The notes below the pieces were generated by a model that did not search any database, was not told the DNA's origin, and saw nothing but the letters and a program-made list of their open reading frames with translations. From contig CABQMF010000008.1 of assembly GCA_902465265.1 (NCBI GenBank), positions 4,286 to 68,285 on the forward strand: 64,000 nucleotides of DNA. The letters are read 5' to 3'. The stretch's first letter is position 1, and every line of letters begins with the position of its first letter. Shown here one piece after another: positions 8,141 to 16,296 of the stretch. The DNA is from an uncultured Collinsella sp. Its GTDB lineage: Bacteria > Actinomycetota > Coriobacteriia > Coriobacteriales > Coriobacteriaceae. Both the position numbers and the translations under genes were made by a program.

Positions 8141-9797
8141 GAAAGTTTGCTCCTTCCCGATCTTGTTTGCGCTGCTTACCCTCCTGATCGGCACCTGCGC
8201 GGTTGTGTTCCCCGCATCCGCGCAGGCCGCGCCGACCTCGACCGGTTCCATCACGGTGAGCGGCACCGTGGCGAGCAGCTACGACGCCTACCAGATCTTT
8301 AGCGCCAACGTCGTCGACGGCGACAGCGACGCCAAGATCGCCACCGACCTCGCTTGGGCAAGCGACGCCGCGCGCGACGCCGCGCTGCCAGTGCTGCACA
8401 GCGCCGGCATGCCCAATTCCCAGGCCACCGCGCAGGAAGCTGCCGAGTGGCTCAACACCGATTCCCACCTTACGAGCGCGCTGAGCGCACAGCTCGCTCG
8501 TTCCCTCCAGAGCTCTGGCGCCAAGTCTGTGGCCCTTAACGCGGGCACGGCGGCCGAGCTGCCCTGCGGCTACTGGCTCATCGTCGCCAAAGACGACGCC
8601 ATCGCCCAAGGCGAGGCCGGCACCGCGCCGATCATGGCCCTGGTGGGCGGCAGCGCCGTCACCGTCAAGCCCAAGGCCGCGACCCCCAAGGTCGCCAAGC
8701 ACTTGCTGGAGGACAGCACCGCCGCCTGGCAGAAGGCCGCCGACGCCACGGTCGCCGACGACCTGTACTGGCGCCTCTCTGCCACGGTCCCGGCGGGCCT
8801 CACCGCCTACGACACCTATACGGTGCGGTTCGTCGACACCATGAGCGCGGGGCTCGACTCCTCCAAGGTCGCCGCGAGCATGCGCGTGTACGTGGCGGCG
8901 GGCGCGGACGGCGGCTTTGACGCCGTCTCGGCCGACAAGGACGGCCGCGCCGGTACCGAGCCCGCGAAGGGCTGGACCGACATCACGGCCCAGTGCGCCA
9001 CCAAGGTAGCGGCCGACGGTAAGACCTTCACCGTGCGCACCGGCGACCTGATCGCCGCGCTCGGCGGGACCGAAGCCTTCACCGCGGGCGCCCGCGTGGT
9101 CGCCGTGTACAACGCGCCGCTCAACAGCGCGTGCAACCACGGCATCGCGAAGGGCAACCCCAACGAGGTCTACCTGCGCTACCCGCGCTCTCCCTTTGCC
9201 GACCAGTCCGGCGATGCCGGCTTTACCCGCACGCCGAGCGATGACGCGTGCGCCTACACCTGGGATCTCGCGCTCACCAAGCGCGGCAGCGACGGCGATA
9301 AGCCGCTTGCCGGGGCGGTCCTGAGCATTGCCGACGACCGCGGTCGCACACTGGCGGCCGACGGCACGTGGGATGCGGAGGGCAAGGCCACCGTCACCAC
9401 GGGCGAGGACGGCCGCGTGACCGTCTCGGGCGTGGACTCGGGCAAGCTGGAGGTCCGTGAGCTCAAGGCGCCCAAGGGCTACACCGCCTTTGAGGGCACG
9501 CGCTCCGTGACGGTCAAGGCCGAGGGCCTGGACGTCGACCAGGTGGCCGCCGCCAAGCCCAAACTCACCATCACGGCCGAGTCGCCCCTGCGCGCCGACA
9601 GCGCGGACGGGTCGACGGGCAGCCTGGAGGCGTCGCTCATCAACACGCCCACCGGCACACCCCCTAGCATTACCACCGGAGGCTTTATGCCCTCGACTGG
9701 CGATATGGCAATGTACGCCGCGGCCGCCGCAGCGGTCGCCGGAGCCGCGCTCATCGTGGTCGCGCTCCTGGTCAAGCAGGGGAGGTGGCAGCCATAA
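8133..9797 (+). CDS. SpaA-type pilin with MPSTG sorting motif (minor or basal pilin)
   Basis: A GTG start at 8133 is preferred: GGGAGGCGAG precedes it and the product then begins VNKK followed by a clean signal peptide ending SAQA. The 554-aa protein has an N-terminal fimbrial isopeptide domain (TVSGTVASSYDAYQIF) and a C-terminal Cna-B domain with E-box LEVRELKAPKGY. It ends in MPSTG at 519-523, a hydrophobic span and a short basic tail. MPSTG is an off-consensus LPxTG signal. The gene overlaps the upstream adhesin by 8 bp and is far more GC-rich than both neighbours, suggesting a different origin within the locus. Minor/basal pilin is inferred from position. Confidence 0.83.
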   Translation: MNKKVCSFPILFALLTLLIGTCAVVFPASAQAAPTSTGSITVSGTVASSYDAYQIFSANVVDGDSDAKIATDLAWASDAARDAALPVLHSAGMPNSQATAQEAAEWLNTDSHLTSALSAQLARSLQSSGAKSVALNAGTAAELPCGYWLIVAKDDAIAQGEAGTAPIMALVGGSAVTVKPKAATPKVAKHLLEDSTAAWQKAADATVADDLYWRLSATVPAGLTAYDTYTVRFVDTMSAGLDSSKVAASMRVYVAAGADGGFDAVSADKDGRAGTEPAKGWTDITAQCATKVAADGKTFTVRTGDLIAALGGTEAFTAGARVVAVYNAPLNSACNHGIAKGNPNEVYLRYPRSPFADQSGDAGFTRTPSDDACAYTWDLALTKRGSDGDKPLAGAVLSIADDRGRTLAADGTWDAEGKATVTTGEDGRVTVSGVDSGKLEVRELKAPKGYTAFEGTRSVTVKAEGLDVDQVAAAKPKLTITAESPLRADSADGSTGSLEASLINTPTGTPPSITTGGFMPSTGDMAMYAAAAAAVAGAALIVVALLVKQGRWQP

Positions 9798-9912
9798 AGA
9801 GTGGCTGGCAGCCCCACAGAGAGCGGGGCGAGACATAGCGAAGCAGATGCTAAGACGCAGACAGACAGATTTAGATCAAATGGAATTCGAGCAGAAAGCA
9901 GAGGAAAAGAAG

Positions 9913-11595
9913 ATGAGCATGAGCAAGAACATCGCACGCCTGGCAGTAACCGCCGGCCTCACAGCAGCGCTGAGCTTCGGCGGAGTCATGGCCCCGGTCA
10001 CGATGGCGTTTGCGGCGGAGGGTACGGCTGCAACGGCCAATGGCTCGGTGAAAATCGCGAACGTTAAGGACAACCATACCGAGTTCTATGGCTATCAGAT
10101 TTTTACGGCTGATGTTAAGGACGGTAAAGTTTCCAATATCACTTGGGCAAACGAGGAAGTGGAGGCGGCTGTCAAGAGCGTTATTGAGACCGTAGAACCG
10201 GGCTACGCTGTAACTACCGCTCAAGATGCTGCGGACTGGATCACGAATCAGGTAAAGGGAACCAGCGATACATTTCGCGTCGGTCCTGACAGCGCTGCCT
10301 ATAAGATTGCTGCTGCTGTAGACAATCTTACAGAGCAAAAGACAACGACCAATGGCGTTGCCTCCGGCCTTGAGCATGGCTACTGGCTCTTTGTGACCAA
10401 GGCTGACACTATTGGTGATGGCGAGGCGGGTACATCCCCCATCTTCACTGTCGTGGGAGACACGCCCGTTGAGGTCAACGAGAAAACTGGTATCCCCACC
10501 GTCGAGAAGAAGATCGTGAGCGATGCCGATAATAAAGAGCACGATGCTGCCGACTCCCAGATCGGCCAAGACGTGACGTACAACCTTTATGGCACCATTG
10601 CCGAGAACTACGACAAGTACGACACGTATTGCTACAAGTTCTCCGACCAGATCTCCAAGGGACTGACTCTGCTGGACGGCGCCAAGGTCTATCTGTATGC
10701 GAGCAAGGATGACGCGAAGGGCGATCTCGGCCGCACGAAGGGCACGGATATCACTACGAATTTCAAGGAGGAAACGTCCGCCGCGGCTGCCGCTGATGGC
10801 AGTAAGACGACGACGTGGACCTGCAATAACCTGAAGAGCGTCGATCACGTCACTAAGGACTCCTACATCGTCGTCTCCTATAAGGCAAAGATTAACAGCA
10901 ATGCTACCGTTGGAGACAATGCGGGTAACACCAACACTGTCAAACTTGAGTATTCAAACAACCCTATGACCACCGACACCGGCACGACGGTGCCCGATGA
11001 GGTCAAGACCTACACCTATGGCCTTAAACTGAATAAGGTTGACCTTGGCACTGAGAAGCCACTCCCGAATGCGAAATTTACCATCAAGGTGACGAAGGCG
11101 GCGGATTTAAACCTGGTGGGGAAATACGTTCAGTCCACTGGAGCTCTTGGAGGTGATCCGCAGAAGTTCACGACTGGCTCCGATGGCACCTTTACCGTCA
11201 AGGGCCTCGGTGCGGGAACCTATGAGGTAGAGGAGACTGACGCTCCCGAAAACTACGATAAGGTCACATTCAAGTTCACGATTAATGAAAGCGGGACAAC
11301 GGGTGAAAACTCGAAAGCGGATAAGTATCAGCTAGACGGCCCAAGTAATCAGGTTATCATCGGCACGCCTAATGATAAGAAGGGCGACAACAAGCTCGTG
11401 GCCCAGACTGACACTGCCATAAATAACGACGGCACCTTCAACATCACCGTTGGCGATACCAAGCATGTCGGCCTCCCGCTGACCGGTCTCAACGGCGTGA
11501 CCTTCACTTGGATCGCTGGTGGCGCGGTGCTGTGCATTGGCGTGGCGCACCTCATCCGCAGCCGTAAGCAGGCCGAGGAGTCCGAGCAGGAGTAA
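9913..11595 (+). CDS. Major pilin subunit (SpaA-type, LPLTG)
   Basis: ATG 9913 is chosen over an upstream in-frame start at 9847 because GAGGAAAAGAAG is directly upstream and the product then opens with a good signal peptide (MSMSKNIARLAVTAGLTAAL, cleavage near AFAA). The 560-aa protein has a fimbrial N-terminal domain (IANVKDNHTEFYGYQIF), a mid domain and a Cna-B domain with lysine KLNKVD and E-box YEVEETDAPENY. The signal LPLTG is at 521-525, with a TM and charged tail. This is the layout of a polymerising major pilin that a class C sortase joins through lysine. It is the last gene before a strong terminator at 11695. Confidence 0.87.
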   Translation: MSMSKNIARLAVTAGLTAALSFGGVMAPVTMAFAAEGTAATANGSVKIANVKDNHTEFYGYQIFTADVKDGKVSNITWANEEVEAAVKSVIETVEPGYAVTTAQDAADWITNQVKGTSDTFRVGPDSAAYKIAAAVDNLTEQKTTTNGVASGLEHGYWLFVTKADTIGDGEAGTSPIFTVVGDTPVEVNEKTGIPTVEKKIVSDADNKEHDAADSQIGQDVTYNLYGTIAENYDKYDTYCYKFSDQISKGLTLLDGAKVYLYASKDDAKGDLGRTKGTDITTNFKEETSAAAAADGSKTTTWTCNNLKSVDHVTKDSYIVVSYKAKINSNATVGDNAGNTNTVKLEYSNNPMTTDTGTTVPDEVKTYTYGLKLNKVDLGTEKPLPNAKFTIKVTKAADLNLVGKYVQSTGALGGDPQKFTTGSDGTFTVKGLGAGTYEVEETDAPENYDKVTFKFTINESGTTGENSKADKYQLDGPSNQVIIGTPNDKKGDNKLVAQTDTAINNDGTFNITVGDTKHVGLPLTGLNGVTFTWIAGGAVLCIGVAHLIRSRKQAEESEQE

Positions 11596-11694
11596 CGCTC
11601 GCTCACCCATCCCTTTGGCAGGTGGGATGTGATGGCCATGAGACTTGCGGACACTTTTCTCGTCCATCGACGTTCTTGCTTTGCCATTCTCTTT

Positions 11695-11733
11695 TCGGGG
11701 CAGACTCCGCACTGGAGTCTGCCCCGTTTTTTT
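11695..11733 (+). terminator. Rho-independent terminator of the pilin genes
   Basis: Stem CGGGGCAGACTCC / GGAGTCTGCCCCG with a GCACT-containing loop, then TTTTTTT; 100 bp after the major pilin stop. Confidence 0.9.
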
Positions 11734-11880
11734 GGGATAACGCAGCCAGCCTCCACCGTCCGATGCGGGTACGTTCGTCATCGCGTTTCTTGACTCGTAT
11801 GAAGTTCGGTTTAAGGTCCGTAGGCGCACGCGCGGTGCGGACGGTAGAAGGCATTTGCGCCGCAACAAGCGCAAATAAGA

Positions 11881-11906
11881 ATGCCCGGGGTTCGGAGCCC
11901 GGGCAT
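11881..11906. terminator. GC-rich hairpin between pilin and regulator genes
   Basis: ATGCCCGGG / CCCGGGCAT stem with an 8-nt loop, A-rich on the left and TTTAAC on the right, so possibly bidirectional. The rest of 11734-12072 shows no credible gene. Confidence 0.5.
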
Positions 11907-12072
11907 TTAACTAAAGCTGAAAACTAGGCCGCCCGCGCTCTCGTACACTTACGCGGGGTGCGTCGTTTTCTATTGACATTGTATCCCGAATCGCCCCGCC
12001 GATCCGGGATATTCTGAAAACGCAAATATGGACTTAGGCACGAAAGGAATCTCGTCAATTCCGAGAATTATG

Positions 12073-12096
12073 TATAATTCCAATATAAACTGGAAT
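12073..12096 (+). promoter_or_regulatory. Promoter with overlapping operator for the winged-helix gene
   Basis: A consensus TATAAT (12073-12078) is overlapped by the inverted repeat ATTCCA-N8-TGGAAT (12077-12096), just before the ATG at 12109. The arrangement suggests autorepression by the encoded DNA-binding protein. It also argues against the in-frame ATGs at 12028 and 12070, which lie upstream of the predicted transcript start. Confidence 0.6.
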
Positions 12097-12108
12097 CAAA
12101 CGAAAAAG

Positions 12109-13077
12109 ATGGAAATGAACGAAGCGCTAATCTACTTACAAGAAGCACTAGGTCTCTCCGCCAAGACCAAAACTTGGCCTGGATTCGCACGCTTGCCGCT
12201 GCATCTGCGGGCGATTGAGGTCCGCGCTGTTGACGCAAACGGTTTTTCGTTTTTGCTTGCAAGTTTGCCTACTGGCGTCGGGCTTCCCGAGGCTAAGAGA
12301 GTCTATAGTCAGCTAGCCTTGCGCGCGGAGACTCCTGTTGTCGTTTCGTTTCCTGATGCCGATGCACGTCAGCGCAAAGCATTGGTCGCACAAGGGATTC
12401 CCTTTGTCTGTCCAGGTAGACAGGCTTTTCTTCCATTTATGGGCGCAGCTTGCACGGAGAGGGGCGGTGCTTGGTTTCACAATCACGCGACCAAGATGTC
12501 GCCCAACGCGCAGGCTGCCGCAATCTGGGGAGCAACCCAGGAGCCATATCGTCCCTATGACCTTTGTCGTGCGCTTGGGATCTCGGCAAGCCGTGCGAGT
12601 GAGGCCATAACCGAGCTTGTTGACAGGGGGATCGCGAGGCGCGAGCGTCGCGATCGACGTGTCGTTGTGTTCCCTGTTGCCGACGATCTTCTGCTCGGCG
12701 AGCACATGGCAGAGCTCTCCTCGCCTGTCTCAAAGGTCTTTTTTGCAAGGAAGACGCCGCAGATCGACTATCTTGCTGACGCCGGGGAGACGGCGCTCGC
12801 TGCGCGTTCGATGCTCGCTGCGCCGGGTATGGAACAAAAGGCCGTCTTAAGAAGTGCATGGCGTCAACTGAGCGACCTCGAAGTCGCAGACGGGGAGTTG
12901 CCGGATAACGAGACGGCGATGATCCAAGTGTGGCGCTATGCGCCCGTGTTTGCCGGCTCCTCCCGTGTCGACGACATTTCGCTTGCGCTATCTTTGGCGG
13001 CAATCGACGATGAGCGAATTCAGCTCGAAGTCGATCGCATGTTTGGAAAGGAATATCCATGGCAAGAAGCGCTGTAG
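12109..13077 (+). CDS. Winged-helix DNA-binding protein of unknown role
   Basis: A 322-aa soluble protein with start ATG 12109 (12115 is an alternative). The N-terminal half (about 20-125) looks like an alpha/beta domain with FLLASLPTG and VVVSFPDADARQRKALVAQ. A winged helix follows near 155-195: YDLCRALGISASRASEAI, then a basic wing RRERRDRRVVVF. The helical C-terminal half is unassigned. The domain order recalls MarR-type or AbiEi-like antitoxin regulators, but I cannot assign a family. It sits between the pilin terminator and the sortase. A 14-codon frame (13059-13103, MARSAVEGLQEFEP) with its own RBS overlaps the 3' end and stops, as if a partner gene had been lost. Confidence 0.6.
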   Translation: MEMNEALIYLQEALGLSAKTKTWPGFARLPLHLRAIEVRAVDANGFSFLLASLPTGVGLPEAKRVYSQLALRAETPVVVSFPDADARQRKALVAQGIPFVCPGRQAFLPFMGAACTERGGAWFHNHATKMSPNAQAAAIWGATQEPYRPYDLCRALGISASRASEAITELVDRGIARRERRDRRVVVFPVADDLLLGEHMAELSSPVSKVFFARKTPQIDYLADAGETALAARSMLAAPGMEQKAVLRSAWRQLSDLEVADGELPDNETAMIQVWRYAPVFAGSSRVDDISLALSLAAIDDERIQLEVDRMFGKEYPWQEAL

Positions 13078-13199
13078 AAGGTCTCCAAGAATTCGAACCG
13101 TAGGCGGTGCTTCGGTCCTAGCTGCGTTGTCCGGCGCGGAGGCTCGCTAATCGGCTATTATTTGTTTAGACAACTTGAGTTGTAGAGGAGTGACCGGCG

Positions 13200-14138
13200 A
13201 TGGTGCAGGGCGCCAAACATATGAAGAGCAATAACGCCGCGGACAACGGTGGCTCAAGCCCTCAGCCCAAACCTCAACCAAAGCCCAAGCGCCGCCGCAA
13301 GCGGCTGCCGCGCTGGGCCGACCGGCTCATCACCATCGTAATCATCCTTATTGGCGTGGGCCTTATGACCTGGCCGTGGATCTTGGACCGGCTCGAGGCC
13401 TCGGGCGTGTTCAACCAGATCAGCACCGTGTCCAGCACCGTGGACGCGTTGTCTGCCGAGGAGCGCGAGCGCATCCTGCTCCAGGCTCGCTCCTTTAACG
13501 AGCAGCTGGCGGGCGAGGCCACCGAGCTTCCCGCCGACCAGATCGAGCCCTACGCTCAGCAGCTCATCTTTGACCGCGACCCCATGATGAGCTGGGTCGA
13601 GATCCCCTCCATCGACGTGAGCATGCCCATCTACCACGGCACGAGCGAGGAAGTCCTTATGGCGGGCGTCGGCCACCTGGAGGGCACGAGCCTGCCGGTG
13701 GGCGGCACCTCGACGCATTGCGTGCTCACCGCGCACTCGGGCATGCGCAACCTGAGCATGTTCGACGACATCCATTCGCTGGAGCCCGGCGACCTGGTGT
13801 TGCTGCACACCATGAACAAGACGCTCGCCTACAAGATGGTGGACTCCGAGGTCGTGCTGCCCGAGGAGATGGAGTCGCTGACCATCGAGCCCGGCGCCGA
13901 CAAAGTGACGCTCGTTACCTGCACGCCCTACGGCGTGAACGACCATCGCCTGCTGGTGCATTGCGTACGCACCAAGTACAACAAGAAGGACGTCGACAAG
14001 CAAAAGTCGCTGGCCGGGCGCCACTGGGGCAAGCGCGAGTTTGCCGTGCTCATCGTGGTCGTAGCCATTGTGCTGTTGCTGCTGGACATCGTGATCCACG
14101 CGATCCGCAAGCGCCGCAAGGCCAAGGCCTCGGCATAG
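13200..14138 (+). CDS. Class C sortase (pilus polymerase)
   Basis: A 312-aa membrane protein; ATG 13200 has AGAGGAG 9 bp upstream. It has a basic Pro/Lys-rich N-tail, a TM at about 45-65, a sortase domain and a C-terminal TM followed by RKRRKAKAS, the two-TM topology of class C sortases. Catalytic His is in LTAHSG, Cys in TLVTCTPYGVNDHR, and the Arg is in the same stretch. Such enzymes cleave LPxTG-like signals and link pilin lysines. The DRDPMMSW segment may correspond to the lid, where DPW/DPF is usual; here it is DPM. It should act on the three surface proteins at 4658-11595. Confidence 0.92.
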   Translation: MVQGAKHMKSNNAADNGGSSPQPKPQPKPKRRRKRLPRWADRLITIVIILIGVGLMTWPWILDRLEASGVFNQISTVSSTVDALSAEERERILLQARSFNEQLAGEATELPADQIEPYAQQLIFDRDPMMSWVEIPSIDVSMPIYHGTSEEVLMAGVGHLEGTSLPVGGTSTHCVLTAHSGMRNLSMFDDIHSLEPGDLVLLHTMNKTLAYKMVDSEVVLPEEMESLTIEPGADKVTLVTCTPYGVNDHRLLVHCVRTKYNKKDVDKQKSLAGRHWGKREFAVLIVVVAIVLLLLDIVIHAIRKRRKAKASA

Positions 14139-14150
14139 GACATTCTCCAG

Positions 14151-14186
14151 AACCGCCACGGTGGGGACAGGCATCTTTGTGGTGGT
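14151..14186. repeat. Dispersed hairpin family A, copy 4 (degenerate)
   Basis: Outer arms AACCGCCAC and GTGGTGGTT around a GGGGACAGGCATC core, 13 bp after the sortase stop. Confidence 0.6.
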
Positions 14187-14196
14187 TGGGGCTTCC

Positions 14197-14261
14197 AAAC
14201 CATCACAACATTCGATGAAAATTTCGATTTTGGCGAAAAACGTCGAATGTTGTGATGCTTT
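14197..14261. repeat. Dispersed inverted repeat family B, copy 2
   Basis: Left arm is identical to that of the copy at 3110 (AAACCATCACAACATTCGA); the right arm at 14243-14261 has one mismatch. The centre is again 27 nt and nearly identical. It lies 10 bp after a family A hairpin. Confidence 0.85.
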
Positions 14262-14352
14262 TCGTTGTGGACGCGACGGTTTTCGCTGTGGGTGCGACAG
14301 TCTTCGCTGCGGGCGGGACGGTTTTCGCTATGGACGGTGACGTTTCGCTGCA
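14259..14352. repeat. 21-bp tandem repeat, about 4.5 copies
   Basis: Units start TTTTCGTTGTGGACGCGACGG's first bases at 14259, with further units at 14280, 14301 and 14322 and a partial one at 14343; the shared core is TTTTCGCTGTGG-N3-CGAC. The array overlaps the end of the family B repeat and lies upstream of gatC. It is in frame with itself (7 residues per unit), but the short open frame has no RBS and I do not call it a gene. Confidence 0.65.
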
Positions 14353-14470
14353 GAACCGCCAGCCCGCCGCCCTCGTTACGTTTTCGCTGCATTTGGGTAA
14401 AGTGCCTGCTCCAAGCCGGCGTTGCCCTGTATACTAGAGCGGTTTAACTGTTATGCGGAAGGGAGCGCCT

Positions 14471-14782
14471 ATGGCACTCAGCGAGAAAGACGTGCGCGGC
14501 ATCGCCGAGTACGCAAAGATCGCACTGACCGATGACGAGCTCACCCAGATGACGTCCTACATGAACGACGCCGTCCAGATGCTCGAGCCCGTCTTGCAAT
14601 ATGACTTGCCCGACGTGGAGCCCACGTTCCATCCCATCGGAAGCCTGTCCAACGTGATGGGCGATGACCTGCGCGAGCCCGAGCGCGACCTGCCGCTCGA
14701 CGTCGCGCTCGAAAACGCCAGCAGCGCGCGCGACCGCTACTTCCGCGTGCCGTCCATTTTGGGAGAGGGGGAGAGCGAGTAA
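14471..14782 (+). CDS. gatC: Asp-tRNA(Asn)/Glu-tRNA(Gln) amidotransferase subunit C
   Basis: A 103-aa small subunit; ATG 14471 with GGAAGGGAG about 8 bp upstream. It contains the GatC pattern RGIAEYAKIALTDDEL and the conserved DVEPTFHPI segment. GatC bridges and stabilises GatA and GatB in the GatCAB heterotrimer that amidates mischarged Glu-tRNA(Gln) or Asp-tRNA(Asn). It is first in gatCAB; its stop overlaps the gatA start by one base (TAATG), so translation is coupled. Confidence 0.95.
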   Translation: MALSEKDVRGIAEYAKIALTDDELTQMTSYMNDAVQMLEPVLQYDLPDVEPTFHPIGSLSNVMGDDLREPERDLPLDVALENASSARDRYFRVPSILGEGESE

Positions 14783-16296
14783 TGGCGCAGAGCTTCGATT
14801 CCCTTACCGCCGCCCAGATCGCCGCGGGCGTTGCCGCCGGCGACTTTACCGCTACCGAGGTGGCCCAGGCCTCCCTTGCCGCCATCGAGGCGCGCGAGGG
14901 CGGGGTCCAGGCATTCCTGCAGGTGGCGCCCGAGCTTGCGCTCGAGGCTGCTGCGCGCGTGGATGCCGACCGTGCCGCAAGCAAGCCGCTGCCCCCGCTC
15001 GCGGGCGTGCCGCTGGCCATTAAGGACAACATGAACCTCGTGGGCACGCGCACCACCTGTGCTTCCCGCATGCTCGAGGACTACCAGAGCGTCTACACCG
15101 CCACCTGCGTCCAGCGCATGCTCGATGCCGGCTGCCTGCCCATGGGCAAGGCCAACATGGACGAGTTTGCCTTTGGTAGCTCTACCGAGAGCTCGGCCTT
15201 CCACCGCACCAACAACCCCTGGGATACCGAGCGCGTGCCCGGCGGCTCCTCGGGCGGCTCCGCTGCAGCCGTCGCCGCGGGCGAGGTCGCGCTCTCGCTG
15301 GGCTCGGACACCGGCGGCTCCATTCGCCAGCCGGCGTCGCTGTGCGGCGTGGTGGGCTTTAAGCCCACGTACGGCGCCGTGAGCCGCTACGGCGTGGTTG
15401 CCTTTGGCTCGTCGCTCGACCAGGTGGGCCCCTTTGGCCGCACGGTCGAGGATGTCGCGCTGGCCATGAACGCGCTTACCGGCGCGGGCCATGATCCGTA
15501 CGACTGCACCAGCCAGGATTGTGCCGTCGACTTTTCCGAGCACCTCAACGACAGCATCGAGGGCAAGCGCGTGGGCATCATCCCCGCATTTATGGAGGCC
15601 GAGGGCCTGACGCCCGAGGTCAAGGCCGCTGTTCAGCGCGCCGCCCAGGAGCTGCAGAACCAGGGCGCCGAGCTGGTCGAGGTCGACCTGCCGCACCTGG
15701 ACGCCGCCATCGCCGCCTACTACGTCATCGGCCCGGCCGAGGCATTCTCCAACCTGGCCCGCTTCGACGGTATTCGCTACGGCTATCAGGAGGAGGGCTG
15801 CGCCAACCTGTCCGACCAGAGCTCGCTTTCGCGTGCCCATGGCTTTGGCGCCGAGGCCAAGCGCCGTCAGATGCTCGGCGCCTACCTGCTGAGCTCGGGC
15901 GTGTACGACAAGTGCTACTACGCAGCGCAAAAGGCCCGCACGCTCATCACGCAGGACTACGACGCCGCGTATGCCAAGGTGGACACCATCCTCATGCCCG
16001 CCTCGCCGCGCACGGCCTTTAAGTTTGGCGAGATCAGCGACCCTACGCAGATGTACCTCTCCGACCTGTACACCATCTCGCTCAACATTTGCGGCAACGG
16101 TGGTATCTCGGTGCCGCTGGGCCTGGGCGAGGATACTCAGCTGCCCGTTTCTGCCCAGCTGGTGGGTCCGGCGTTTAAGGACCGTCAGCTGCTCACGTTT
16201 GCCCGCGCCCTGGAGCGCGGCTTTGCCGATGCTGCCACGGGTGCGCCCGCGCTTTCCGTCGCGCCCGATTTTGCCGGGAAGGGAGGCGAGCTGTAA
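14782..16296 (+). CDS. gatA: Asp-tRNA(Asn)/Glu-tRNA(Gln) amidotransferase subunit A
   Basis: A 504-aa amidase-signature enzyme that releases ammonia from glutamine or asparagine for GatB. The catalytic triad is visible: Lys in AIKDN, cis-Ser in PGGSSGGSAAA and nucleophilic Ser in SDTGGSIRQP. Length is normal for the family. The start is fixed by the 1-base overlap with gatC, and the stop overlaps gatB the same way. Confidence 0.97.
   Translation: MAQSFDSLTAAQIAAGVAAGDFTATEVAQASLAAIEAREGGVQAFLQVAPELALEAAARVDADRAASKPLPPLAGVPLAIKDNMNLVGTRTTCASRMLEDYQSVYTATCVQRMLDAGCLPMGKANMDEFAFGSSTESSAFHRTNNPWDTERVPGGSSGGSAAAVAAGEVALSLGSDTGGSIRQPASLCGVVGFKPTYGAVSRYGVVAFGSSLDQVGPFGRTVEDVALAMNALTGAGHDPYDCTSQDCAVDFSEHLNDSIEGKRVGIIPAFMEAEGLTPEVKAAVQRAAQELQNQGAELVEVDLPHLDAAIAAYYVIGPAEAFSNLARFDGIRYGYQEEGCANLSDQSSLSRAHGFGAEAKRRQMLGAYLLSSGVYDKCYYAAQKARTLITQDYDAAYAKVDTILMPASPRTAFKFGEISDPTQMYLSDLYTISLNICGNGGISVPLGLGEDTQLPVSAQLVGPAFKDRQLLTFARALERGFADAATGAPALSVAPDFAGKGGEL

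Noticed and set aside
8037..9836. A 599-codon open frame on the minus strand across the MPSTG pilin gene
   Set aside because: It is an artefact of extreme GC3 in the plus-strand gene, has no domain or RBS, and the product is Gly/Arg/Ala-rich low complexity.
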